Shown here: positions 16,794 to 24,597 of the stretch, piece by piece
Numbering within the stretch: the first letter of the stretch is position 1
Layout of the letters: each line of letters opens with the position of its first letter
Origin: Acidobacteriota bacterium
GTDB taxonomy: Bacteria > Acidobacteriota > Thermoanaerobaculia > Gp7-AA8
Direction of reading: 5' to 3'
DNA: 64,000 nucleotides
Assembly: GCA_021325515.1 (NCBI GenBank)
Contig: JAJPHC010000024.1
Coordinates: forward strand, 62,001-126,000
Program-made: the position numbers and the translations under genes
Notes under the pieces: model-generated
The model's input: only the letters and a program-made list of their open reading frames with translations
Told to the model about the DNA's origin: nothing
Databases searched by the model: none

Positions 16794-17092
16794 CAGGCAG
16801 CAGACAGCAGTCAGCAAACAGCCCGATGGGACTCGCTCACGCAGCGCGCGTGATCGCGGCTGCGGTTTTCTGCCTCGTGCCTGCTGCCTGGATCAACGCC
16901 TGCCCTGTCTGTTTCGGCAACAGCTCGTCGCCGCTGGCGAAGGCAACCGACAACGGCGTTCTCTTTCTGCTGGTGATCGTCGGCGCGGTTCAACTCGGCT
17001 TCATCGCTTTATTCGTGACGTTCTGGCTCCGTGCGCGCGCATTGCGCCGCCGCCGCGAATCATTCCACCTCATCGAAGGGGGAGCTCACTGA
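16790..17092 (+). CDS. Small CPVCF-motif membrane protein of the oxidase cluster
   Basis: About 100 residues from a GTG that overlaps the previous stop (GTGA) and has a GAGGGA ribosome-binding site 5-6 bases upstream. An ATG at 16826 is an alternative start giving 88 residues. It has an N-terminal signal-like helix ending INA, a CPVCFGNSSSP motif just after it, one further transmembrane helix and a basic tail. The CxxC pair on the outer face could be a redox or metal site, perhaps linked to CuA assembly. No function is established. The first twelve codons are made of CAGGCAGCAG-like repeat sequence, which makes the exact start uncertain. Confidence 0.62.
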   Translation: MTGSRQQSANSPMGLAHAARVIAAAVFCLVPAAWINACPVCFGNSSSPLAKATDNGVLFLLVIVGAVQLGFIALFVTFWLRARALRRRRESFHLIEGGAH

Positions 17093-17093
17093 C

Positions 17094-17855
17094 ATGCAAG
17101 AATTTCTCGCCAAGTACATGCCTCCGATCGCATCCGCGCACGGTGCGGATCTCGACCGGCTGAACGCCTGGGTGCACGTGCTGATGCTCGTGCTCTTCGT
17201 CTTCTGGGCGGCGTACTTCGTCTTCGTGCTCTGGCGCTTCAGCGCCAAGAATCATCCGAAGGCGGACCATCACGGCATGAAGTCGCACTGGTCGACCTAT
17301 GGCGAAGGCGCCATCGTGGTGGCCGAGGCGGTGTTGCTGCTCGTGTTCTCGATCCCGCTGTGGGGGAAGTGGACCAGCAAGCCGGCGCCGGAAACGAATC
17401 CCCTGGAAATTCATCTGATGGCGGAGCAGTTTGCGTGGAACATCCACTATCCGGGACCGGATGGCATTTTCGGCAGACGGAAAGCGGAGCTCATCTCCTC
17501 CAGCAATCCCGTCGGTCTCGATCCGAACGATCCGGCCGGCAAAGACGACATCGTCATGATCAACCAACTGCACGTCGAGAAGGACCGGCCTGTGATCGTT
17601 CACATCTCCTCCAAAGATGTGATTCACAGCTTCTTCCTTCCCGTCATGCGCGTGAAGCAGGATGCGATCCCCGGGATGGACGTTCCGGTTCACTTCACCC
17701 CGATCAAGACGAACGACGGCGCGACGTGGGAAATCGCCTGCGCCCAGCTCTGCGGTCTGAGCCATTACCGGATGCGCGGGCAGCTCTTTGTCGATACACA
17801 CGACGAGTTCGTGAAGTGGATGAAATCGCAGGCTCCGGCACAGCCGGGAAGTTGA
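17094..17855 (+). CDS. ctaC: Cytochrome c oxidase subunit II with CuA site
   Basis: 253 residues. Two N-terminal transmembrane helices (about 24-48 and 72-92) precede a periplasmic cupredoxin domain. The binuclear CuA ligands are complete: H178 (HSFFLP), C216 and C220 (CAQLCG), H224 and M227. There is no fused cytochrome c domain, so electrons must arrive from a separate donor, plausibly the cupredoxin lipoprotein or octaheme cytochrome upstream. The ATG at 17094 follows an AAGGGGGAG ribosome-binding site; an upstream in-frame extension to 17031 overlaps the preceding gene and is not used. Confidence 0.95.
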   Translation: MQEFLAKYMPPIASAHGADLDRLNAWVHVLMLVLFVFWAAYFVFVLWRFSAKNHPKADHHGMKSHWSTYGEGAIVVAEAVLLLVFSIPLWGKWTSKPAPETNPLEIHLMAEQFAWNIHYPGPDGIFGRRKAELISSSNPVGLDPNDPAGKDDIVMINQLHVEKDRPVIVHISSKDVIHSFFLPVMRVKQDAIPGMDVPVHFTPIKTNDGATWEIACAQLCGLSHYRMRGQLFVDTHDEFVKWMKSQAPAQPGS

Positions 17856-17857
17856 GG

Positions 17858-17863
17858 TATAAA
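17858..17863 (+). promoter_or_regulatory. TATAAA -10-like box directly before heme A synthase
   Basis: TATAAA ends eight bases before the ATG of the heme A synthase gene, inside the 16-bp gap after oxidase subunit II. If used, the transcript would start at or very near the start codon, giving a leaderless mRNA and letting heme A/O synthesis be expressed apart from the oxidase subunits. No clear -35 was identified. Confidence 0.35.
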
Positions 17864-17871
17864 GCCCCCGG

Positions 17872-18861
17872 ATGATCTCAGTAGCCCCTACACCAGCATG
17901 GCTTCGACTCTTTGCAAAGATAGTCGCGGTCCTTACTTTGTTCCTGATCTTCGCGGGAGCCATGGTCACGTCGACCGGCTCCGGCTTGTCCGTTCCTGAT
18001 TGGCCGCTGAACTACGGCGTGCTGATCCCGAAGATGGTCGGCGGCGTGTTGTACGAAGCCGGGCATCGCCTGATCGCAGGCAGCGTCGGATTCCTCACGG
18101 TCGTCCTTGCAGTCTGTCTGCAATTCTTCGAGCCGAAGAAGTTCGTCCGCAAGCTCGGCTGGTGTTCCGTCGGCGCAGTGATTTTCCAGGGCGTTCTCGG
18201 CGGAATGACGGTGCTGTTTCTCCAGCCGCACGCGCTGTCGATTGCGCACGCGGCCGTCGCCGAAATCTTCTTCTGCCTCAATGTCTCGATCGCCTACTTC
18301 ACGCACACGATGCGCGTCCCACTCGCCCCGCGCGAGCGGGGAGAGGGGCCGGGGGTGAGGGGCCTAAGCCTCGCTCTCGTCGCCGTGGTCTACTCACAGA
18401 TCCTCCTCGGCGCCCTGGTCAGACACCTCGGCGCGGGCACAGCGATCCCCGACTTCCCGCTCTCGAACGGCCGCATCATCCCATCGTTCAACAGCGGTCT
18501 CATCGCCGCGAACTTCGCGCACCGCGCGGGCGCGCTCGCGGTGACGATTCTGATTCTCACGATCGCGACGCATTGTTTCCGCGGGAAGCAGTTCCGGGGC
18601 TACGCGACGCTTCTCCTCGCGCTGCTCGGCACGCAGATCTTCCTCGGCGCGAAAGTCGTCTGGGACTACGCGGCGAATCAGGCGCTCTACCACTCGCTCG
18701 TCGGCCAGGCCGCCGTGCATCACGCATCGATCACCAGCATGCACGTGATGACCGGCGCTGCGATGCTGGCAACCTCGCTGATGTTCGCGTTCAGCACGCG
18801 CTGGATGGGCGTGCGCGTGCAGAAGCGCGAGATGGACCATGCGCTGGAGATCGCGGCATGA
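17872..18861 (+). CDS. ctaA: Heme A synthase (COX15/CtaA family)
   Basis: 329 residues with eight predicted helices. Conserved histidines are visible in EAGHRLIAG, LQPHALSIAHAA, NFAHRAGAL and VHHASITSMHVM, matching the paired-His heme sites of the family. The enzyme oxidises the C8 methyl of heme O to give heme A for the aa3 oxidase encoded upstream. Between helices four and five about 16 residues (L-A-P-R-E-R-G-E-G-P-G-V-R-G) come from a GC-rich palindromic repeat at 18318-18365 that has inserted in frame. The 3' end overlaps the next gene by ATGA. Confidence 0.93.
   Translation: MISVAPTPAWLRLFAKIVAVLTLFLIFAGAMVTSTGSGLSVPDWPLNYGVLIPKMVGGVLYEAGHRLIAGSVGFLTVVLAVCLQFFEPKKFVRKLGWCSVGAVIFQGVLGGMTVLFLQPHALSIAHAAVAEIFFCLNVSIAYFTHTMRVPLAPRERGEGPGVRGLSLALVAVVYSQILLGALVRHLGAGTAIPDFPLSNGRIIPSFNSGLIAANFAHRAGALAVTILILTIATHCFRGKQFRGYATLLLALLGTQIFLGAKVVWDYAANQALYHSLVGQAAVHHASITSMHVMTGAAMLATSLMFAFSTRWMGVRVQKREMDHALEIAA
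18318..18365. repeat. GC-rich palindromic repeat inserted in the heme A synthase frame
   Basis: A CTCGCCCC/GCGAGCGGGGAGAG core followed by GGGGCCGGGGGTGAGGGG. It encodes an Arg/Gly/Pro-rich loop of about 16 residues interrupting an otherwise normal membrane protein between two helices. Similar elements are common as dispersed intergenic repeats in high-GC soil bacteria (general knowledge); only one copy was seen in this window. Confidence 0.6.
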
Positions 18862-19724
18862 GCGCCGTCCTCGCGCTGTCGCGCGACTATCTCGAGCTCT
18901 CGAAAGCGCGCATCGTGATGATGGTGCTGATCACGACGGCGGCGGGCTATCTCGCCGGTGCTCAGCGCGTCGACGCAGTCGCGCTGATCAACGTCCTCCT
19001 CGGCACCGCGCTTGTGGCCGCGGGGACGAATGCACTCAATCAGTATGTGGAGCGCGAGCATGACGCGAAGATGCGCCGCACGCGCCTTCGTCCATTGCCT
19101 GACGGCCGCATCACGCCGTCGAGCGCGCTCGTCTTCTCCACTCTGATCGCGATCGCCGGCACGCTCTACCTCGGCATGATGGTCAACTGGTTGACTGCCT
19201 TCCTCGGCGCGTTCACGCTGACGAGCTACATCTTCGTCTACACGCCGCTCAAGCGCATTTCGACCGCCTGCACGATCATCGGCGCCGTGCCGGGCGCGAT
19301 CCCGCCGCTCATGGGCTGGACCGCGGCAACCGGTTCGCTGGCGATCGGCGGCTGGATTCTCTTCGGCATTCTCTTCTTCTGGCAGCTTCCGCACTTCATG
19401 GCGATCAGCTGGATCTATCGCGAAGACTACGGCCGCGCGGGATTCGAGATGACCTCGGTCCGCGACGAGGACGGAACCGCGACGGCGCGCCAGGCCGTCA
19501 TCTGGTCCCTCGCGCTGCTCGCCGTCAGCATCGCTCCGGCCTTCGCCGGGATGAGTGGTGCCGTCTATCTCATCGGCGCGATCGCCTCATCGATGGCGAT
19601 CCTCGTCATGGCTCTCCGCTTCTTCTTCGATCGGACGAACAAGACCGCGATGAAGCTGTTCATGGCCTCCAACATCTATCTCATCGTCGTGATGACGATG
19701 CTCGTGGTCTCCGCGCGTTCATGA
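18858..19724 (+). CDS. ctaB: Protoheme IX farnesyltransferase (heme O synthase)
   Basis: 288 residues, polytopic UbiA-family prenyltransferase. The first Asp-rich motif region reads NQYVEREHDAKMRRT followed by RLRPLP, the CtaB/COX10 signature; the second is YREDYGRAGFEM. It attaches a farnesyl group to heme B to give heme O, the substrate of CtaA. The ATG overlaps the ctaA stop (ATGA), and the end overlaps the Sco1 gene by four bases, so the assembly genes are translationally coupled. Confidence 0.95.
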   Translation: MSAVLALSRDYLELSKARIVMMVLITTAAGYLAGAQRVDAVALINVLLGTALVAAGTNALNQYVEREHDAKMRRTRLRPLPDGRITPSSALVFSTLIAIAGTLYLGMMVNWLTAFLGAFTLTSYIFVYTPLKRISTACTIIGAVPGAIPPLMGWTAATGSLAIGGWILFGILFFWQLPHFMAISWIYREDYGRAGFEMTSVRDEDGTATARQAVIWSLALLAVSIAPAFAGMSGAVYLIGAIASSMAILVMALRFFFDRTNKTAMKLFMASNIYLIVVMTMLVVSARS

Positions 19725-20281
19725 TCCGCCGCCTCGCGCTCTGCGCGCTGCTTCTCACCGCCTGCCATCATTCCTCCGATCTGCCGCGCTTGTTCGAAGT
19801 GCCGAGTGCGCATCTCGTCGCCGAGACGGGGAAGCCCGTCGATCTCGCTGCCAACAAGGGCTACGTCACCGTCTACGACTTCATCTTCACGAACTGTGCG
19901 GCGTCCTGTCCCGTGATGACGGGCGCGTTGCGCAGGATTACGGCGAAGGTGCCGAAGGACGCGAAGGTGCGCTTCGTCTCGATCAGCGTCGATCCGAAGC
20001 GCGATACGCCTGCCGTGCTCGCCGAGTACGCGAAGAAAGTGCGCAATGACGATCGCTGGATGTTTCTCACCGGCGATCGCGATGCGATCGTGAAGCTCTC
20101 CGTCGACGGCTTCAAGCTCGCCGCGGGTGGTGATCCGCAGCCCGGCGCAGAGCCGCTGCTGCACAGCTCGAAATTCGCGATCGCCGACAAGGATGGCTGG
20201 ATCCGCGAGTATTGCGACTCGAACGACGACAACGTCGTCGACCATGTCGCGGCGACCGTGAAGGATCTGGTGCGCGAGTGA
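19721..20281 (+). CDS. SCO1/SenC-family copper chaperone lipoprotein
   Basis: 186 residues. Lipobox LLTAC gives lipidated Cys15, so it faces the periplasm. The thioredoxin-like domain has the copper-binding CxxxC pair C59/C63 (TNCAASCP) and the distal His148 (LLHSSKF), the full SCO ligand set. SCO proteins deliver copper to, or reduce, the CuA site of oxidase subunit II. Position at the end of the oxidase cluster, overlapping ctaB and the DUF420 gene, agrees with this role. Confidence 0.92.
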   Translation: MIRRLALCALLLTACHHSSDLPRLFEVPSAHLVAETGKPVDLAANKGYVTVYDFIFTNCAASCPVMTGALRRITAKVPKDAKVRFVSISVDPKRDTPAVLAEYAKKVRNDDRWMFLTGDRDAIVKLSVDGFKLAAGGDPQPGAEPLLHSSKFAIADKDGWIREYCDSNDDNVVDHVAATVKDLVRE

Positions 20282-20700
20282 CGCACATCTGGCCGGCGGT
20301 TAACGCGACGCTCAATGGGCTCAGCGGTGTTTTTCTCCTGACGGCATTCATTCTCATTCGCCGGAAGAAGGTCGAGGCGCACAAACGCTTCATGCTCGCG
20401 GCTTGCACGACGTCGCTCGTGTTTCTCGCGAGTTATCTCGCGTATCACTCCGTGGCCGGAACCACGCGATTCGCGGGCGCCGGCTGGAGCCGTCCTGTCT
20501 ACTTCACGCTGCTCCTGACGCACACCGTGCTCGCGGCGGTCATCGTTCCCCTCGCCATCATCAGTGTTTTCAATGGTCTGAAGATGCGCGTGGAGACTCA
20601 CCGGCGCTTCGCGAAGGTGACGTTCCCGCTCTGGATGTACGTCTCCATCACCGGGGTGCTGGTCTACTTTTTCCTCTATCAGTGGTTCCCGTCGCGTTAG
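20278..20700 (+). CDS. DUF420 family membrane protein
   Basis: 140 residues from a GTG that overlaps the Sco1 stop (GTGA). Four predicted transmembrane helices. The pattern of histidines, H in KKVEAHKRFML, LAYHSVAG, LLTHTVLA and VETHRRFAK, matches DUF420 proteins, which often sit beside Sco1 and cytochrome oxidase genes and are related to CtaM-type factors. A role in oxidase maturation is likely but not proven. It ends the respiratory block; the next gene (Nudix) starts 11 bp later. Confidence 0.82.
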   Translation: MTHIWPAVNATLNGLSGVFLLTAFILIRRKKVEAHKRFMLAACTTSLVFLASYLAYHSVAGTTRFAGAGWSRPVYFTLLLTHTVLAAVIVPLAIISVFNGLKMRVETHRRFAKVTFPLWMYVSITGVLVYFFLYQWFPSR

Positions 20701-20711
20701 CATGAGCGGCG

Positions 20712-21260
20712 ATGTCTCGCCGTGAGCGTCTCCTCGAACAACTGCTGGTTCACCGGCCCGCTGATGAGGCCGAGGAGAGGAACGTCTCGCAGGTCGTCAA
20801 GTTGTTGACCACTGCCGCCGATCCTTTTTCCCGCTCGCATTTCGAGCCGGGCCACATCACCGCCAGTTGCTTCATCGTCGACGGGGAAGGCCGCCTGCTC
20901 CTGCATCACCACAAGCGTCTCAACCGCTGGCTGCAGATGGGCGGGCACGTCGACGAGGGAGAGCATCCGGTGCAGGCTGCGCGGCGCGAGGGGTGGGAGG
21001 AATCGGGCCTCGCGGATCTGGTCATCGAGGAGCAGATTCTCGACGTGGATGTTCATCCGATTCCCGCGTCGAAGGGCGATCCGCTTCATCATCACTTCGA
21101 TGTGAGGTACGTGGCACGCACGGAATCGCCTCTCTCCATCAATATCCGGCCTGACGAATCGAACGAGCTGGCGTGGTTCACCATGGAGCGTGCTGCAGCC
21201 ATGATGGACGCGCCCGAATCGGTACGCGTAATCGAGAAGTTGTTGAGGAGTGTCGTGTGA
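20712..21260 (+). CDS. Nudix hydrolase
   Basis: 182 residues with a Nudix box starting GGHVDEGEHP and ending REGWEESGL (about residues 76-99). The catalytic REUxEE core is present, but the U position is Gly rather than a bulky aliphatic residue. The family hydrolyses nucleoside diphosphates linked to other moieties; the substrate cannot be read from sequence. The following pdxH gene overlaps its stop (GTGA), suggesting coupled translation. Confidence 0.88.
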   Translation: MSRRERLLEQLLVHRPADEAEERNVSQVVKLLTTAADPFSRSHFEPGHITASCFIVDGEGRLLLHHHKRLNRWLQMGGHVDEGEHPVQAARREGWEESGLADLVIEEQILDVDVHPIPASKGDPLHHHFDVRYVARTESPLSINIRPDESNELAWFTMERAAAMMDAPESVRVIEKLLRSVV

Positions 21261-21877
21261 GTGAATATGCCCATGGCCAGTTGCTCGAGAGCGATCTCGA
21301 TCCGAGTCCCTTCACGCAGTTCGGAAAATGGTTCGAGGAAGCGCAGCAGAAACAGCCGGATCTGCCGGAGGGGATGAGCGTCGCCACGGCCCTGCCGGAT
21401 GGCAGTGTCTTCAATCGCATCTGCCTGTTGAAAGGCTTCGATACGCGGGGCTTCGTTTTCTTCACCAACTACAACAGTCACAAGGCTGCGCAACTGCACG
21501 AGAATCCGCGTGCGGCGCTCTGCTGGTGGTGGCCCGCGCTCGGGCGGTCCGTGCGTGTCGAGGGCGCCGTGGTCCGCACGACCGAGGAAGAATCGGATGA
21601 GTATTTCGCGACGCGTCCTCGTGGCAGCCAGCTCGGCGCGTGGGCCTCGGATCAGTCGAAGGTGATCATGGGGCGCGGCGATCTCGACGAGCGGTACCGC
21701 CAGCTCGAGGCGACCTATCGCGATTCGCCGGTGCCGCGGCCGCCGCACTGGGGCGGCTATCGCGTGATCCCGGTGATGTTCGAGTTCTGGCAGGGACGCG
21801 CGGATCGTCTTCACGATCGCTTCGTCTACAGGCTTCGTGATCCGAATGACTGGATCATCGAGCGTCTCGCTCCATGA
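21257..21877 (+). CDS. pdxH: Pyridoxamine 5'-phosphate oxidase
   Basis: 206 residues from GTG. Family landmarks: RICLLKGFDTRGFVFFTNY (FMN contact region), CWWWPALGRSVRVEG, the SQLGAWASDQS segment and the C-terminal FWQGRADRLHDR motif that binds FMN and PLP. The enzyme oxidises pyridoxine or pyridoxamine 5'-phosphate to pyridoxal 5'-phosphate with O2. The ATG of the next gene overlaps its stop. Start chosen because it overlaps the Nudix TGA; the longer ORF upstream is a shadow of that gene. Confidence 0.95.
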   Translation: MSEYAHGQLLESDLDPSPFTQFGKWFEEAQQKQPDLPEGMSVATALPDGSVFNRICLLKGFDTRGFVFFTNYNSHKAAQLHENPRAALCWWWPALGRSVRVEGAVVRTTEEESDEYFATRPRGSQLGAWASDQSKVIMGRGDLDERYRQLEATYRDSPVPRPPHWGGYRVIPVMFEFWQGRADRLHDRFVYRLRDPNDWIIERLAP

Positions 21878-22275
21878 AAAAGCGGATTCTCTTTCTCTGC
21901 ACCGGCAACGCCGCGCGCAGCCAGATGGCGGAAGGCCTCGCGCGCGCGTTTCACGGAGATGAGTGGGAAGTCGTCTCCGCCGGATCGCGTCCAGCAGGAT
22001 GGGTTCATCCGAACGCCATCCGGGCTCTCGCGGAGATCGGAATCGACATCAGCGACGCGCGGTCGAAATCTGCCGATCAGTTCATCGATCAACCATTCGA
22101 CATCGTCGTGACGGTGTGCGATTCCGCCGCGCTCGATTGTCCGGCATGGCCGGGAGCGAAACGCCTCGAGCACTGGCCGATCGAAGACCCAACATTCGGA
22201 GAGGGAACGAGCCAGGACCGATTCGCGAAAACAAGGGACGAGCTGAAGTCACGCATCGACGACCTTCTCGGGTGA
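21874..22275 (+). CDS. arsC: Thioredoxin-coupled arsenate reductase (ArsC, LMW-PTP fold)
   Basis: 133 residues. The P-loop C9-x5-R15-S (CTGNAARS) is the LMW protein-tyrosine-phosphatase active site, and a second pair C82/C89 (VCDSAALDCP) matches the redox relay cysteines of thioredoxin-dependent ArsC, where C10, C82 and C89 act in turn. The family reduces arsenate to arsenite using thioredoxin. No arsenite efflux pump or ArsR regulator is adjacent, so its role in resistance is uncertain. ATGA overlap with pdxH. Confidence 0.85.
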   Translation: MKKRILFLCTGNAARSQMAEGLARAFHGDEWEVVSAGSRPAGWVHPNAIRALAEIGIDISDARSKSADQFIDQPFDIVVTVCDSAALDCPAWPGAKRLEHWPIEDPTFGEGTSQDRFAKTRDELKSRIDDLLG

Positions 22276-22421
22276 GGGGGCGTTCGCGTCCGGGTTCTCT
22301 CCGCCGCGGGGGGCCCGTGACGCATCTTCCGTTCGAGAGCTCGATCGGCGTCGCGTTGATATCGCATACCTCGGAGGGTACCTCGGGCTACAGCTCGTAG
22401 ATTTTTCGGCGTTGGGTGGCC
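22276..22421. other. Convergent intergenic region with a short direct repeat
   Basis: 146 bp between the stops of arsC and the MFS gene. It contains a direct repeat TACCTCGG (TACCTCGGAGGG then TACCTCGGGCTA), GC-rich tracts and ATTTTTC near the MFS stop. A related ACCTCGGGCTAC string occurs at about 62252. No gene or convincing terminator hairpin was found. Confidence 0.3.
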
Positions 22422-23729
22422 TTACTCCGCGCCGGTAGCTGTGGCCTGTTCCACGGGCTCTCCGGCTCCTGACTGTTGGGCGATGATCAACGCTCGCGCT
22501 TCGCCGCGGAGTTGCGGCAGGCGGATCGCGAACACGATGGATCCGAGGATCGTGAGCACCGCGCCGGCGGCGACGGTCCTCGGTGCGCCGGCGTGCTCGG
22601 CCATCGAGCCGGCGACCAGCGCACCGATGGGGCCCAGGCCGACGAACATCATCGTGTAGACGGACATCACGCGGCCGCGCAGCTCATCGCGGACCATCGA
22701 CTGGATCAGCGTATTCGACGAGGCCATCTGCACCATCATCGAGATTCCGAGGGGCACGAGCACGATGATCGAGAGAACGAAATTCTTCGAGAAAGCGAAC
22801 GCCAGCGCCGACGCGCCGAACGCAAACGACGCGATCGCGACCCAGCGTCCGAGGCCGCGCACGCTCGAGCGCATCGCGAGCATCACGGAGCCGACCAGTG
22901 CACCGATGCCCGAAGCGCCCATGAGGATTCCGAGTCCGCGCGCCCCTTGATGCAGGATCTGATCTGCGAAGACCGGCATCAGTACGGTGTACGGCATCCC
23001 TGCGAAGCTCACGAGACCGAGCAGGAGCAGCAGAGCGCGAATGGGAGTGGTCGTCGCGACGTAGTGAAATCCCTCGACGATGTTCTCCCATGGAGAGCCG
23101 CTGATCGACTGCGGTACAAGCCGCGGCAGCGACATCATCAGGAGTCCGATGATCACCGCGATGTAACTCACCGCATTGGCGAAGAAGCACCAGCCTTCGC
23201 CGATCGCCGCAACGAGCAGTCCCGCGATCGCAGGACCGACGATGCGCGCGCCGTTGAACATGGACGAGTTCAGCGCGATCGCATTCATCAGATCCTCGCG
23301 TTCGACCATCTGCACGAGAAACGCCTGCCGCACCGGCACGTCGAAAGCGTTCACGATCCCCAGCAGTGCCGCCAGCATGAAGATCTCCCATTCGCGGATG
23401 ACATTCGTGAGCGTGAGCGCCGCGAGCACGAACGCGAGAATCATCGACGCGCTCTGCGTCAGCACCAGCACGCGCCGCCGGTCGTATCGATCCGCGACGT
23501 GGCCGCCGAACGGTCCGAAGAACAGAGAGGGAATCTGCCCCGCGAATCCGATTGCGCCGAGGAGCAGCGCGGAGTGCGTGAGGCGGTAGATGAGCCACGA
23601 CTGCGCCACCTGCTGCATCCATGTTCCCGTCAGCGAGATCAACTGTCCGGCGAAGAAGAGCCGGAAGTTTCGATGGCGCAAGGCGCGTAACGGATGTGCG
23701 TTGGCTGGTTTAGATGTTTCCTGTGACAT
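22422..23729 (-). CDS. MFS transporter (EntS/MFS_3-like)
   Basis: 435 residues, twelve predicted helices. The N-terminal RNFRLFFAGQLISLTGTWMQ and the loop 2-3 motif GGHVADRYDRRRVLV are typical of the MFS_3 subgroup that includes enterobactin exporter-like and multidrug transporters. The substrate is unknown. Its start overlaps the end of the upstream lipid-kinase gene by 20 bp, so the two are probably co-transcribed from the minus strand. Confidence 0.88.
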   Translation of the reverse strand: MSQETSKPANAHPLRALRHRNFRLFFAGQLISLTGTWMQQVAQSWLIYRLTHSALLLGAIGFAGQIPSLFFGPFGGHVADRYDRRRVLVLTQSASMILAFVLAALTLTNVIREWEIFMLAALLGIVNAFDVPVRQAFLVQMVEREDLMNAIALNSSMFNGARIVGPAIAGLLVAAIGEGWCFFANAVSYIAVIIGLLMMSLPRLVPQSISGSPWENIVEGFHYVATTTPIRALLLLLGLVSFAGMPYTVLMPVFADQILHQGARGLGILMGASGIGALVGSVMLAMRSSVRGLGRWVAIASFAFGASALAFAFSKNFVLSIIVLVPLGISMMVQMASSNTLIQSMVRDELRGRVMSVYTMMFVGLGPIGALVAGSMAEHAGAPRTVAAGAVLTILGSIVFAIRLPQLRGEARALIIAQQSGAGEPVEQATATGAE

Positions 23730-24597
23730 CGGGCAACAACACCTTCAGCGACGAGGGTCTCACACGGACATTCAAGGTCTCCGCCAGCGTAAACGGCTCG
23801 CCATCGAGGTGCACCGGTCCGGCGCTCCTTCGGCGAATGACGATCTCTTTTCCCTGCGCCGACGTGACTTCCTTCGCGCGGTCGATCGTCCCGCGGAACA
23901 ACTGCAGCGTCAGCCACGGCGCGCGCAACAGCGACACGTCCGCGATGGTCACCACATCGAGCACGCCATCTCTCACCGACGCGCACGGTGCGATCTTCGC
24001 GTCGTTGCCGTACTGGCAGGTGTTGGCGACCGCGATGAGCTTCGCATGGACGCTCGATCGCGCCCCGTCGATCTCCACCTCGTACTCCTCCGCGCGGTAG
24101 GCGAGGATCTCGCGCACGCCGACGCGGACGTAGGTCGCAAGCCCTCGCGTTCCGGCCACGGCAAAGCGGTCGGCGATCCACGCATCGAGCCCCACTCCCA
24201 TCGTCCCGAGGAACGTAATCCCGTTCACCTCGGCGGTGTCGATCGCGGCGATCGTTCGTTTCGAGCAGGCGCGCAGCGACTGCGCCGGATCCATCGGCAG
24301 CCCGATGTGCCGCGCGAAGCCGTTGCCCGATCCGATGGGAAGCACGCCGAGTGCGACCTCGCGTCCGACGAGGCGCTTCGCGATCTCGTGCACGGTCCCA
24401 TCGCCGCCGACGGCGTACACGACATCGACGCCGCCGCGTTCCGCCGCATCGATGATCCGATCGAGATCTTCTTTCCGCTCGCACGGCGCGATGTCGAACG
24501 CGACCTCTTCGCCGCTGCATGCCCTGCGGATCAACGCGGCGATGTCGTATTTGCGCGCGGTGCCGGAGCGCGTGTTGATGAGGAAGAGACTCTTCAC
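23710..24597 (-). CDS. Diacylglycerol/sphingosine kinase-family lipid kinase
   Basis: 295 residues from GTG. The catalytic domain shows the nucleotide-binding motif VYAVGGDGTVHE and GSGNGFARH, both diagnostic of the DAGK/YegS/BmrU family. These enzymes phosphorylate membrane lipids such as diacylglycerol. The GTG overlaps the stop of the upstream membrane-protein gene (GTGA) and the 3' end overlaps the MFS gene by 20 bp, giving a compact three-gene minus-strand operon. Confidence 0.9.
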   Translation of the reverse strand: MKSLFLINTRSGTARKYDIAALIRRACSGEEVAFDIAPCERKEDLDRIIDAAERGGVDVVYAVGGDGTVHEIAKRLVGREVALGVLPIGSGNGFARHIGLPMDPAQSLRACSKRTIAAIDTAEVNGITFLGTMGVGLDAWIADRFAVAGTRGLATYVRVGVREILAYRAEEYEVEIDGARSSVHAKLIAVANTCQYGNDAKIAPCASVRDGVLDVVTIADVSLLRAPWLTLQLFRGTIDRAKEVTSAQGKEIVIRRRSAGPVHLDGEPFTLAETLNVRVRPSSLKVLLPDVTGNI

